Shown: piece after piece, positions 46,398 through 57,974 of the stretch
Numbering within the stretch: the first letter of the stretch is position 1
Layout: the number at the start of each line of letters is the position of its first letter
Assembly: GCF_932274485.2 (NCBI RefSeq)
Contig: NC_065881.2
Coordinates: forward strand, 54,818,702-54,882,701
Length of the DNA stretch: 64,000 nt
Direction: 5' to 3'
Origin: Patella vulgata
Taxonomy: Eukaryota; Mollusca; Gastropoda; Patellidae
Position numbers and translations under genes: made by a program
Notes under the pieces: generated by a model
What the model was told of the DNA's origin: nothing
Seen by the model: the letters and a program-made list of their open reading frames with translations, nothing else
Databases searched by the model: none

Positions 46398-46725
46398 AAC
46401 ACCAATACTTTACATATTAAACCAGAAAACAATTAATAACTTACTGGAAATAAGTAAGCCTTTCTAGTGACAAGTAATGAATTTGTATGTCCATGGAGGC
46501 AGATAATGTATATATGTCACCCAAGACATTCCACAAATGGAGCAGGAGCGATTTAAATGTTTGTGTCATTGGAGATATTTAAGTAATCTACTATATTATT
46601 TCATACATATATGAAACATTATTTGGAAACATATTGAGTAAGATCTGTTAAAGACACTGTATAAAACACCACTTACAATGTAGTTTTTCTTTAACTTCTA
46701 AGTCATAGTCATTTATTATAAAAAA

Positions 46726-46731
46726 AATAAA
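46726..46731 (+). terminator. CIAO2B: Candidate CIAO2B polyadenylation signal
   Basis: AATAAA about 330 bases after the stop codon. Position is plausible; no cleavage site could be confirmed. Confidence 0.4.
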
Positions 46732-46799
46732 GTCAAAATGATTTGAAAATTCATCAGTTAGTCTCAAAGTGCCAGGTTATCACAAGTCTTCTTCTATTA

Positions 46800-46976
46800 C
46801 TGTTTAACGTACTCTTCCACTAAGGTTGTCTTATTTTACTATGTTCAGCACACACGCAGGGGTCTTTCCTGTGGGAGAAACCCGGAGTAAACCCACCAAG
46901 TTGAGAAGGCGCCCCTATCTCCAACCCAAATACGCTAGAGCTCGAAGCGTGATACTCTAGACCACTGTTATACATA
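46800..46976 (-). mobile_element. Third SINE-like repeat
   Basis: TGTTTAACGTACTC at the left, GTGGGAGAAACCCGGAGTAAACC in the middle and CTCGAAGCGTGATACTCTAGACCAC at the right. The complement of the last part resembles a tRNA head (GTGGTCTAGAGTATCACGCT). Weakly supported. Confidence 0.45.
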
Positions 46977-47932
46977 TATACTAAGCAGCAATAGAAACGT
47001 CCGGTTGGTATGTTACTCTGAATAGAAGCATTACATAAAACTTGCGAATGTTTTTATTGTATATTTGTGACCACATCTCCAACTTTACCTGAACAATAAG
47101 GCTCCTTCCCAAACACAGAATTGAACCCAGGAAATGTTCTCAAAAACGCAACCTGACGTTTGAGATGGTATTGTGTTGTCCATGATTTTCATGTATCTCA
47201 TGCTGCACGCGCTGCTCACCTGGCCACCAACACCACGGATGATCGCCCCCGAACTGGTAGACCCAGGTTAACCACAAAGCGACAAGACCGCCATGTTGTG
47301 CGACACAGGCATCTGAGACAGCACGTCAAACTGTATCAGTACCGATACAGTGCGTCGACGTCTCACCAGAGAAAACATCCATTGTCGTAGATCTTACCGC
47401 GGACCGATCCTCAACCCTCGCCATTGACGTGAACCTTCTACAGTTTGCCCAACACCACCAGAACTGGCGACACAGGCAATGGAGAGCTATTCTGTTCACA
47501 GCTAATGAGAGTATTGCGTATCAACTGCAGATGACAGGACCAGTATATGGCGTTGACGTGGCCAGCGTTATATCTGATTAATGTGTTCTGGAACGAGACT
47601 CATTGGGAGGTCCAAGCATAATTGTTTGGGGTGGAATCGGCCTGAACCAGAGTGGGTCCTGTGGTGTTCCAAAATCTTGGTCCAGGGAGAGGAGGCGGCA
47701 TCACAGCAGTGCGCTACATCGATCAAGCTCTCAGACCCCACGTCATACAACATTTCGCACGTCATTGAAATAACGTTTACCAGATGACAACGCCCGTGCC
47801 CACACCGCCAGAGTTACTTGGAACTTTCTACAGCAAAACGGTGTCCGTTATGCACTGGCCAGCCCTTAGTCCGGACTTAACCCTGATTGAACATCTTTGA
47901 GATGAAATTCAGACGAGACTTAATAACGTAAC
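46977..47932 (+). mobile_element. Tc1/mariner element A, 3'-truncated
   Basis: The left end TATACTAAGCAGCAATAGAAACG is shared with 57975. Coding pieces include DDRPRTGRPRLTTKRQDRH (HTH-linker), QFAQHHQNWRHRQWRAILFT with frameshifts, and SPDLTLIEHL of the DDE region. Stops and shifts are many. It is cut at 47932 by an inverted CTAGAGG-type element. Confidence 0.8.
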
Positions 47933-49195
47933 TTCCTGAATTATGGCCCCAGATTGTACGAAAAATCGCGTTTTTAGCTTGAGGTCCCTCTAGATGTCAC
48001 AATTATTATCCGATTTAAAAAAAAAAGTTCAAATATATCACTGTTACACCGTAATTTTGGTTGCGTTCGAATTTCGTGAAAATCGGACCAAAACTGCCGG
48101 ACAAAATGGTCGCCGCCGCCCATCGTATACAATTAGTGTAAACATCTGGTATATCAAAGTTGTGGACCCTCTAGAGGTCAGAATTTTAATCTGATTTTGA
48201 TGAAACTTAAAATGCATGTTTATAACCCAAAGATCTTGGTTCCTTTCGATATTCGGGCATATCGGATAGTGACTTCATGAATTATTATGGCCCCTGATTG
48301 TTTGAAAAATCATGTTTTTAGCTTGTCCCTCTAGAGGTCACAATTATTATCCGATTTAAAAAAAAAAACTTTCGATATGTCACTGTTATACCCTAATGTT
48401 TATTGAATTCGAATTTTGTGAAAATCGGGCCAAAACTGCCGGACAAAATGGCCGCCCCTCGTACGCAAATAGTGTATAGCATCTGGTATATCAAGCTTGT
48501 GGACCCTCTAGAGGTCACAATTTTTATCCGATTTTGATGAGAGTTGAAATACATGTTTATAACCAAAGATCTTGGTTCCTTTCGATATTCGCGCGTATCG
48601 GATCGTAACTTCCTGAATTATGGTCCTTGAATGTACAAAAAATCACGTTTTTAGCTTGCCGTCCAAGTAGAGGTCAAAATTTTTATCCGAATTAAAAAAA
48701 ACGTCAATATATCATCATTACACACTTGATTCCGTTTGATAATCGCGTATATCCGAACGTAACTTCCTGGATTATGGCTCCTGATTGTTCGAAAAATCGC
48801 ATATTTAGCTTGCGGATTCTCTAGAGGCCACAATTTTTTTTCCGATTTTAAAAAACGTTTAAATATTTCACCATTCCACCATAATAAAGGTTGAATTCGA
48901 ATTTCGGGGAAATCGAAATGAAACTGCCCGACAAAATGGTCGCTCTTTGTACACAAATTGTGTAAAAGTATGATATGCGAAGGTTGTGGACCCTCTAGAG
49001 GTCACATTTTTTATCCGATTCTGATAAAACTTAAAACATATCTTTATATCCCAAAGATCTCAGTCCCTTTTGATATTTGCGCATTTCAGACCATAACTTT
49101 CTGGATTATTGCCCCTGATTGTACAAAAAATCGTTTTTGTTTTTAGCTTGTTCTCTATCCATCTCTTGCAAAATGTGGGTATATCCTGCCTGGCA
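47933..49195 (-). repeat. CTAGAGG-type tandem repeat, inverted, about four units
   Basis: The reverse orientation shows GTGGACCCTCTAGAGGTCACA at about 48161, 48492 and 48985, with AACTTCCTGAATTATGGCCC landmarks in between. The end TGCAAAATGTGGGTATATCCTGCC at 49170 is the family left end on this strand. Confidence 0.78.
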
Positions 49196-49457
49196 GCCGC
49201 TGGTTCTAGTAAGATTGGATGTTTCTAGTAAGATTGGATGTTTCTACTTTGTATGTATATATATCAAAATTGCCATACTTTTATTGGAAATAACCACCCG
49301 ATAAACACTTTGTGGGAAAGTATCTTTAACTGAATAGAACTGTACGTTCACACTCCGTCACTGTGTAAAATAAACGGATATGCACATGCCGGGCAGTATG
49401 ATAACCCACAAGATAATAATGTATGTGCTTTAATACATAAATTATTAGTTCGTCAAC

Positions 49458-51292
49458 TATACTGACGTCCAAAAGAAAGTATACCAAATATTTTAGTTTT
49501 GAACCGAGATCCACGAAACTTAACAGAAACGTGAAAAACTAATGGCTCTTGTCTTATGTGTTATGATAAAATTCTCGCAATTGCGTCCAAACTCTCATTA
49601 TGCGAAAATGCACGTGCAGGAAAAACAGTATAAAACCAACTGAAAACACGAGACATTGTCACAACATAAAAAAAGCACACATGAAAAATGCCACTCCTGA
49701 CGGCAGTTCAGAGAGAGCGAGGCTTAGGAATGGCCCAACAAGGAGCGTCGCATGCCAAAGTCGAAAGAACCTTTGGCTACACCCGTGTATGTATCACCAG
49801 GCTGTTACAACGTCCACGGCAGACAGTAGACAGGCCGCGATGTGGGAGACGACCGCTCCACCCGAGGTATCCGCCTCAGAAACCGTTTCATCCCTGCAAC
49901 AGCAACGGCAGCAACAGCGCTCGGACATCGTATCAGTCGACAGACACTATCACAACGACAACGGGAGCAGGGGATTACAGTACGACGTCCTTTCCGCGGG
50001 GTATTACTGACGCAACAACGCCAGCTAACAGGCTCCAGTGGACAAGACAAGTTCGACGTTGGCAAGCCTGAGACTGGATAAGAGCAGATTCTGCTTGTAC
50101 AGAGCTGATAGCCGTCAGCGAGTAGGCTATATACAGACGTGCTGGGGAACGTTTATCTCCTAGAGTCCTAACTGTGTACGAGAAGTTTCAGCGTATGGCG
50201 GAGGTGGTGTTATGTGTGGGGAGAAATCTGTGGTGAACTGAAAAAAGGCTAGCCATAATTCGTGGAAACCACAATGCGCAGAGGTACAAGGATGAGATTC
50301 TGCGACCAGTAGTCTTTCAATTTATTCACCAACAGCCATGTGGTATTGTCTTTCAACATGACAACGCATGGCATCATACAGTCAGGCTGACACAGGATTG
50401 CCTGGACAACATGAATGTGCACGTTTGAAAGTGCGTGTTCGCCAGACATGAACCGAATTGAACATTGTGGGACCATCTCGATAGGCAGATTAGGAACAGA
50501 CCCGTGACTCCAGCCAACCCACAACTTGAGCAGTGTCTGATTGATGCATGACAAGAGATTCCACGTGACGTCATTAGGCGACTGACGTTATCCATGCGCC
50601 GACGTATTCTTGCATGCGTCAATCACATCTATAGATCAGTGGCGCCAATGCTCAAGGAGGACATACTCGCTACTAAGGCAACCCTACATGATGACTCCGT
50701 GTAAATCTCATTGTGAATAACCTTTTTGCATTGTTATGTGCCATTTTGGGACCCCCGATGTGTTCATTTAATTTCTTTATGTTTGTTATTGATGAAATGT
50801 GTTTACGTTTAAATTATGCGGATATGATAAGCTACTCTCTAATGAAATATAAAAATTATTTGTTAAACTGCTTTTTTTTCTTTTTTTTTTCTTTTTTAAG
50901 CGGAAATTGCAAATTTTCTAAGAAAGTCAAAACGTAATTATATCTATGTCTTTTGCTCAATATACGATCATAGGTGTCGTTCTCACACTTAAAACTCATT
51001 TACACAGGAAATAATAACACAATTACCTCCCTTGTTTTCTATTCTCCACGATGGAGTAGCTTTTTCAAACGTTTGAAAATGAAGGGGAACATGATATTTT
51101 TGCCAATTTCTCAGCTGGCAATAGTGAATTATAGGATTAATAGGATTATTCTTTAACAAGGTAGGACTGTTTATGGATACCATCTATATTCAGGCTTTAT
51201 TTTAATAAATTTTAAAAATATAACTTAAAATTTTGCAATTTCCGCATTAATTAGGCTACTTATCAAAGTGGTGGTTTACTTTTGGACGACAG
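49458..51292 (+). mobile_element. Tc1/mariner element C with nested MITE
   Basis: Inverted ends ACTGACGTCCAAAAGAAAG and CTTTTGGACGACAGT. The transposase starts at 49688, MPLLTAVQRERGLGMAQQGA then SHAKVERTFGYTRVCITRLL, a paired-type HTH. Later pieces read RYKDEILRPVVFQFIHQQPC then GIVFQHDNAWHHTVRLTQDC, with the second catalytic Asp, and PVTPANPQLEQ-like sequence. Stops and frameshifts break it. It is a different Tc1 lineage from elements A and B. The MITE at 50896 sits in its 3' part. Confidence 0.82.
50896..51250. mobile_element. GCGGAAATTGC MITE, copy 2, with TTAA ends
   Basis: TTAAGCGGAAATTGCAAATTTT at the left, AAAATTTTGCAATTTCCGC at the right, and TTAA at both borders. About 350 bases. 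TTAA target use suggests a piggyBac-type source. Confidence 0.8.
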
Positions 51293-51518
51293 TTTATGTT
51301 AAACTATTTAGCATAATTAGACAATTGTTATATATTGAACTTGATTTCCATGAACTTTAAGATGGATTTAACAGGTTAGCAAAATAAATATACGCAAAAT
51401 CAAAAATGATGCTTTTCATTTCATTTCACAGGAAGATATTCTTATTTCAAACTTCCAACTTCTCAATAAAATAACAACTTCTGGGCGCCGTGCTCAAATA
51501 GTTTTCTTACATTATTGT

Positions 51519-51730
51519 CTACAATAAACACTGGTGTCTGTTCTTCTCTTTTTTACAACACAAGTCACAGCAAAGTACAATAACAAAAAATGACGCCATC
51601 ACCAGAATTCCCAGAACTCCTATTGTTATAGCTGAAGGTCGATTATCGTCTACACTTATAAATTTTCGTTTGTATGATGACAGATTGTGAACATCTAGTA
51701 GTTCACCAGCATAAAATAATGCTCCCTGAT
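51519..51730 (-). CDS. Receptor exon: transmembrane helix and tail
   Basis: Acceptor ttattaaag; the stop TAG is at 51519-51521. Encodes QGALFYAGELLDVHNLSSYK, then the helix and CCDLCCKKEKNRHQCLL. Cysteines next to the membrane are possible palmitoylation sites. Confidence 0.82.
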
Positions 51731-54700
51731 CTTTAATAAATAGAAACAAAATTTAATAACTTCCAAAATTACAGGCAAGTAGAATTGTTATCTTAAGTTT
51801 TTGGTTCGAGTCCTCGAGAACATAAAGAAAGTTACATTGTCTGTTTACAACTAGCTTCGCTTTAGAATTCTCAAAGTGGATAGAACTATTTACTATTGTA
51901 ACATGCTTAAGGGTGAATCTTGCGTTTTGGTTGGTCAATTAGACACTGTCGATTGGACAATAACACGTACCCCTCTGTTTTAGTAATTTCTTTTAAAATG
52001 CTAAAATAGCATGTTACAATGTCGATAAATACTTCCTGTTTCGCATTTAGAGGGGTGTTATTGTGCAATAGGCATGTCCTGAGATAATAGAGACTTTTGG
52101 AAAAGGAATTTTTCCCATCCGTATCGTCACGTGATACGTTGCGTCGATGTAGTTTTAGAGTTTTGGCAGATTTTCGCGCCGCGTACGTATAAGTAGCTGA
52201 GCTGAGCTTAGTTCTATTACAGCATGATGGCAGTTATCTACCAGGATCACCATCAATGTTTGGTTTCACTAATCTATCATTTCAGAAAGTTTAAATACCC
52301 CTGTACCATTTAGCGCGTAGATCAAACAGCATGCAGACAGATGAAAAGTCCCAGAAAAACTCATCCAGAATAATGATTAAATTCCAGTCTTTAACATGGT
52401 TAAAATCACATCAAATATACACTTTCGTGTTCTAGGATACACATAGATTCATAAAAACGTCATGGCACAACATTCCAGGGTCTAAAAGTAGCAAACAGGA
52501 CGGTAAAAAGACGACGATGTTATACGGACCTTTTCCGTATGAAAGCTGTTCGATACGTGCTGCCGTATCAGTGTGTCGTAAGCACGTATGAAAAATACAC
52601 ACACATGGATGACGTCACACGCAAAGTCGATACGGAACAGGAATTTACGCTTGCCAAAAGGCTCTATTGCGACGCTAACACGTCTTGGGTCCTAATAATC
52701 TCATGGCATGTCTATTGCACAATAACACCCCACTAAATGCGAAACAGAAAATGTTTATCTCCTAAAGGCCACCTGCAGATCCATTAAGGTCACAAGGTGT
52801 AAAGAGGGCTAGCGCTAACCCTAACCCCAGATCTAGCCCTAACCCACAATCATCGGCAACAATCACATGCCCTAACCTTGTTTACATCTTGTGACCTTGA
52901 GGAAATATGTAGGTGACCTTGGTAAATAGACCTAATATTCTCTGTTATTGGGAGTGTATAGGTGACTGGGGTGGAGATTTGATTAATATGTGTATTCAAT
53001 TACAAGAGTCAGTCCAACATAAAGTTCACACTTTCAACCAGAGCATAATGGTTTGATATTAAAGGTGTGGGCTGAGGAATCCGCAGATACATGTATTATG
53101 TTTTGGAAGTGTATGGGATTGAGCATGCTTTAACAATTTTTTTCCTTTGTTGGGCAGAGTATTTTTTAAGAGAATATGGTGTGAGGCTGGGGACAGGCAG
53201 ATGCCTCAATGCAGCCACAGCTTAAATACTGACCTATTGACGTTTCTTGTGTCATGCTGTACGTTGAATCTAACATACTTGTTGCTAAGGATGTCAATCG
53301 AGAAATATACTTTGGGACTTCAGTTGGTATAATGAAATTAGTTGAGACAATTGTAGACACTTCTACTGCAAACACTGAATTTGAAGGTGGTACATTTGAC
53401 TGTAGGCATACGGTTGATAGCACACGTATAGTTGACATAACTGGAAATGATGGTAGTGTAGATGACATCCCTGGATATGGCTGCAGTATAGTTGACGTGT
53501 CTGGGCATGGCAGCGTTAGCGTTGACATCACTGGACATAAAGGTAGTATAGTTGACGTCACTTCGCACGAAGGTTCTTTTGTTGACGGCTCTGTACTTCT
53601 TAACATTGATGTTGTGGACGTCCCTCTGTATGCTGCAGGAGTTGGCGGTGGTACGCATGCAGTCAACGGACATGGTGGTATTGCGGTTGATGTTACGGGA
53701 TATGACGGTTGTATAGTGGACGATGTGTCATCTGCCAAATCAGATCCTTGTGTTTTTGTACACTTGTTTACAGCATTATCAGTATTGATATTATTTGTTA
53801 TGTCTATTGAAATGTGTTCTACTGAAATATAAGATAATCCGCTTATTACTACATAGATCAGAATACATATTTCATATAGTTATGTCCCAGTGTGGTATCA
53901 CAGACCGCGGGCACCTTACCATTAGGTCATTGTGAGACTAATATACTTTAATAATTGGTTATGTGTGTAATTTTCCCACTGCCTGTTTCAATCAATCTTA
54001 AATGTGTATGGAAGAAGCCGTACCTCTGAGATTTAGATCAAAATAAAGTGTTTAATTTAGCTGATCTGGGACAAGATCTATCTCATATTGCTAATCTATA
54101 TGTAGTCAACAATTTTGTCAACGTTCCTATTTCTTTGCATCTGAGGCATGATTGTAACCAGAAAACAAGTGAATAGGCTACGTTAGACAGGACACAAAAA
54201 TGAATGTAGATTTTTTTAAAAAAAACAACATGCGTGCATATTCCTGAAGCAATGACCCGAGAAATCCCTATCTGGCCATTGCTGGGTTGGCTTCGGATAC
54301 TTGAACTTTTGGGGGAGTGTCTATTCTTCCCGTTCAATCAAATCGGTCCCAAGTACAGAAACATGACAGCCCTTCGTTTAATCTGGGGTCTTCCCTAAAA
54401 CTTTGGACAGTGATATAAGGTATAAAACACGGGGAAAGTTTTGTTCGTCTCCAAACAGTATTGTATCCGTTTAGATAGCCTCGTTTGTAACGCAATTAGT
54501 TTCTCTGCAATATTCTGCTATGCACTTGTTAATTGGGTATAATAAAATCATGACGTAACGTTATTTATACATTTGGTCCAATTTGGAGCTCTGTTTAAAG
54601 CGTAATGATATTGTTACGCAGTTAGCTAATGGTTGTTAATCGTACTATTGACCAGTCATAATTTGGAACAGAAATTTGCTTCCTTTACAGCAGTATTAAG

Positions 54701-57577
54701 TGGGATTAGCTCTAATCAAACGAAACACTGCGAGGAGTAGGCCCTATGCATGTGTGTGACAACAGTGTCTTTTATTCTGAACCAGATTTACACTGGTGTT
54801 ACACTAGTCTATAGTCTATATACTGGTGTAATCTCTAGTGTTAAAGGACAATATTGGTGTCAGCCATTATTACATATGTAATAGAACTGGTTAAACACGT
54901 TCCAAATATAATTTTAACACAGAGATCATTGCTATGCACGGACATTTTCTATTTTTCTTTTATCTAGTGACAGTCAATTAATTATTTGAATTGTCAGATA
55001 TCCTCCTACAGTCTCATATAACAACTTTTGGTCTTCAAGGAATTATTAGTGAGCAGAAATTCGCCTGTGTATCTGTTATCACTCGTCACTTTAGTCGGTT
55101 ATATAGAAGGATAACTCGTGTTTTACTTTTGCGTTCGTCACTTCCCTTTCTTGAAATCTTTATAAAGCATCTATCGTAGCAATGATCTCTGTTTTAAAAT
55201 TATATTTGAAACTTGTTTAACCAGTTCTATCACATATGTGATAATGACCGACAGCGGTATTGTCCTTTAACTATAGACGCTCAACGATTATAAATATGTT
55301 TCACTCCAGTGACTGGTGTCCGACAATGAGCCTACGACATCTTAATGGCATTTCTTAAACATACATTATGCGAGAGTTAAATCTGCCTATTGCCGGCCTT
55401 TCTTTAGGCCTGAAATGTTATCTAAATTATTAATTAGACGTTAAAGATACATTATTGGAGATTAGATAAAGAGCTGGCAGTTCTCACTATAATAGTTAAA
55501 AACTAGATAATGTAAAGGCAATTTGCTAAAAATTTCAGCCCAGTTGATCCACTCTGAACCGAGATTTTAGCGATTGAATTTTGGGTCTAGCCTCGATCAT
55601 CATTACCAAAGTCGGTACGATAAAAAGCATAGTCTCGATTATCCATTTCATGATTAAATTATGAATGGAAGTCTAACAGGAAATCGGGACCTAATCCAAT
55701 AAACATTGCTGGCTAGCGATGACATCGAGACTTGGGTATGGTCTTGATAAGTTAATTAATGTCTAATTAATAATTTAGATAACATTTCATGCCTAAAGAA
55801 AGACCTGCAATAGGCAGATTTAGCTCTTGCATAATGTATGTTTAATTAACTTATCCAGACCATAATCAACTCTCGATTTCGCTATAAATTAGTGGATTGG
55901 AATACATTTTTTGAAAAATAATTAAACGTAAAAATGGATAATTGAGACTTTGTTTTTTTATTGTACCGACTTTAGTAATGATGATCGAGGCTAGTCTAAA
56001 ATTCAAAAGGTAATATCTTGGTTCAGACAGGTCAACTCTTTATCTAATCTCCCATAATGTCCCTTTAATTAAGCGGTGTCGATGTAAGAGAAAAGGTGGA
56101 TGCGGTTCGGGAAGATGGGTCTTAAAAAATAAAAAGAAGTCTAACCACTGAAGCAGTTTTTCATATACACTACAGTGTTTGGGGCCTGTCTAGTTATTGA
56201 ACTATCTGCACCTAATGGTATAACATCACTAGTGTATATGGAACAGTTGTTGTTTTCAAAAGCTACAGCAGTACATTCAGCATCACCAGTATCGTACCAC
56301 AGACATAAATGGAAACAGTTTTCTAAAGACAGCACAAGTTGCAGTGCAGCTGCAGAATGGTTCTGTACCTGACTGTTTTCATATTTATCAAAGCTGCATG
56401 AACCTGAAAAATATAAGAATAGTGTTTATGTTTTAGAACAGGAAGATTGGCTGGGTTATAAAGGTACATCAAATGAAATGTTACCCATCGAAATTGTACC
56501 ACGCAATTCAAGGTTCAGAATAAATCCATCCTAGAAAAAATGAGAAGAAAAATTAATTGGTCAATCGCAGTAATAATGTAACAACGACACAGAGAGGGAG
56601 AACAATTGGGCTTAACGTCCACTCGACACAAACTAGGTCATTTTGGAACTAACATACGGTTCAATTTTATTTCAACAATTCGCTTGCGGGTAGGGGTGTT
56701 TAGAAGTGGGAGGACCTGGAGAAAACCAACGAAGTTTGACAGGCAACCCTCCTTGTCACGAACAAGCGGGAAATAGAAACCATGCCAGTTGACTCTATGC
56801 CAGACCTTCTGATTCAACACGCACGCGTTAACAATTTGCCCCCCCCCCCAAATAACGATACAAGTTTGAGCAGCACGGATTTTGACCGAACCGTCCCCCT
56901 TCCCCCTCCATCAGATCAAGTAAGCGCCCCCGTGAGATAAAGTCCTTTCAGGCCCAGTCCCAAAAGATTAAAAACTCAGTTACATCAAAAGTATTTTCGC
57001 GCTCAATTCTATTATGTCATCATTATTCGTCGACTCCTCTGTCTTATACTATTTCATCGCTATCATATTAAAGGCAGCCTCAAGATTCTGTCCCATTTCT
57101 CATCCTCTCGTTCACGAGAATTTGCTCCCATTTGCCATGTCATTGACTAAAATTTTCAGGCCCAGTCTCAAACAATTAAAAGCCCAGTAACATATTATGA
57201 GGTTTTTCTGTCGAGGGTTTTTTCTGAAGTCTTTCTTCCCAAGCATAACCGAAGTCGAGGACTTTATCTTGCTTATAAACAGCATAACGGCAAGTTATTC
57301 CGGACATAGAATATATCCCAAAGATCAAAGAGATTTGCCGTTGCAGGTTTATAAACTTAGATACAAACCTTTTTGTGTTTCGCAAACTATCTGGAATGTT
57401 CTGTTGCACTCTTTATCGGCAAGGCCAAAGCAGTCGAGACGAAGACAATTCTGATCTTCCCTTGGATTGTTTTGATTTTTCCATGGTGGATACAAATTGA
57501 CCTTAGACCCATCTGTCCACGTCCAGTCTCCGCCTCCAGGTGTAACATCATATACACCCGTCCACATGTTTGGACCC
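51519..57577 (-). CDS. C-type-lectin-like / PAN / mucin-stalk transmembrane protein (5' end not found)
   Basis: Likely a type I surface receptor. Exons: 57577-57369, 56403-56146, 53821-53234, 51730-51519, all joined at phase 1 as expected for extracellular modules. The first encodes the C-terminal half of a C-type lectin domain (WTWTDGSKVNLYPPW, QNCLRLDCFGLADKEC, FQIVCE). The second is PAN/Apple-like (SCSFDKYENS, LSLENCFHLCLWYDTGDAEC, VVYMKNC). The third is 195 residues of Ser/Thr/Pro-rich stalk with a 10-residue repeat. The fourth has a helix (AITIGVLGILVMASFFVIVL), CCDLCC and a short basic tail ending QCLL. The EPN/QPD and WND calcium motifs are missing, so calcium-dependent sugar binding is doubtful. 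The signal peptide and first half of the lectin fold should lie to the right but were not located. Confidence 0.82.
52033..52750. mobile_element. Inverted-repeat element with a GC-richer core
   Basis: TTTCGCATTTAGAGGGGTGTT at 52039 is inverted at the right (AACACCCCACTAAATGCGAAA), and the arms extend to about 50 bases. The core has TCACGTGATACG, CGCGCCGCGTACG and GTATAAGTAG. A third, partial arm lies at 51945-51980. It is in the receptor's last intron. Confidence 0.65.
53234..53821 (-). CDS. Receptor exon: Ser/Thr/Pro stalk
   Basis: Acceptor atatttcag, donor AATAG/gtcagt, 588 bases. The repeat series includes CEVTSTILPL, CPVMSTLTLP, CPDTSTILQP, YPGMSSTLPS and FPVMSTIRVL. O-glycosylation is expected. 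The opposite strand is also open (53254-53832), a side effect of the 30-base DNA repeat. Confidence 0.82.
54841..55270. mobile_element. MITE with ~100-base TIRs and TTAA ends
   Basis: TTAAAGGACAATATTGGTGTC at the left, GACAGCGGTATTGTCCTTTAA at the right; the arms stay paired through ACAGAGATCATTGCTA. No coding frame. Confidence 0.8.
55352..56070. mobile_element. Interleaved inverted repeats of the ACATTATG/CCCTTTAA family
   Basis: Arm A (55362-55437, ACATTATGCGAGAGTTAAATC) pairs with 55757-55852. Arm B (55441-55480, GTTAAAGATACATTATTGGAG) pairs with 56036-56070, so the order is A, B, A', B'. GATCATCATTA / TAATGATGATC adds a third pair. Confidence 0.6.
56146..56403 (-). CDS. Receptor exon: PAN/Apple-like domain
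   Basis: Acceptor atttttcag, donor TTCAGTG/gttaga. Six cysteines; ENCFHLCLWYD and CTAVAFENNNCSIY fit the PAN pattern of Cys spacing. Confidence 0.82.
56588..56823 (-). mobile_element. Second-family SINE, nearly complete
   Basis: AACGTCCACTCGACACAAACT, the AATTTTATTTCAACAATTCGC block, then GGGAAATAGAAACCATGCC, the degraded B-box region, and GCACGCG at the end. Confidence 0.72.
57369..57577 (-). CDS. Receptor exon: C-terminal half of a C-type lectin-like domain
   Basis: Acceptor ttttaaag, donor CAAAAAG/gtttgt. Encodes GPNMWTGVYDVTPGGGDW, TWTDGSKVNLY and CNRTFQIVCETQK. Confidence 0.88.
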
Positions 57578-57919
57578 CTTTAAAAGATTGTTATAAATCA
57601 ATAAGTTCCACATTTTCAAATCACTATCGCATAATAATATACTGCTTTTCAACCCGCTGATTTATGTAGTCTAATTGATGTTATAGTCTACGATATGCAT
57701 AGCCCCTCAACTCTTTCTCATATGGTTAACACAACTTTATTTTCATTATGCGACTTTATGAAATAAGCCATCTCTTTGCGATTGAGCAAATCACACAAGA
57801 ATATTGTCCATATGGTTCCTTCGTAATAAAATACAAAACCTAAGTAAAACGAAATGAATCGAAAATAATGATGCGCTATACGACCAAAACAAGGAAATGT
57901 GTGCCCTATATATTAAAGA

Positions 57920-57974
57920 TGCATTATGTAAGAGCTATATCTGCCTATTACAGATCTTTATTTTAGCTTCAAAT
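57920..57974. repeat. Left part of an ACATTATG MITE split by Tc1 element B
   Basis: TTAAAGATGCATTATGTAAGA to TTCAAATGTTATA; the continuation CTATTTATAAACTATTATTTAGACATTAA follows the Tc1 at 59107. Confidence 0.6.

Noticed and set aside
49600-50081. Four overlapping frames of 79-136 residues
   Set aside because: They are alternative readings of Tc1 element C; only the frame from 49688 matches a transposase.
52800-52860. CCCTAA repeats suggesting an interstitial telomere
   Set aside because: Only a few irregular copies (GCTAACCCTAACCCC and similar), too short to mean anything.
53254-53832. 192-residue open frame on the plus strand
   Set aside because: It is the shadow of the minus-strand stalk exon, kept open by the 30-base repeat. 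The minus strand has matching splice sites and phases.
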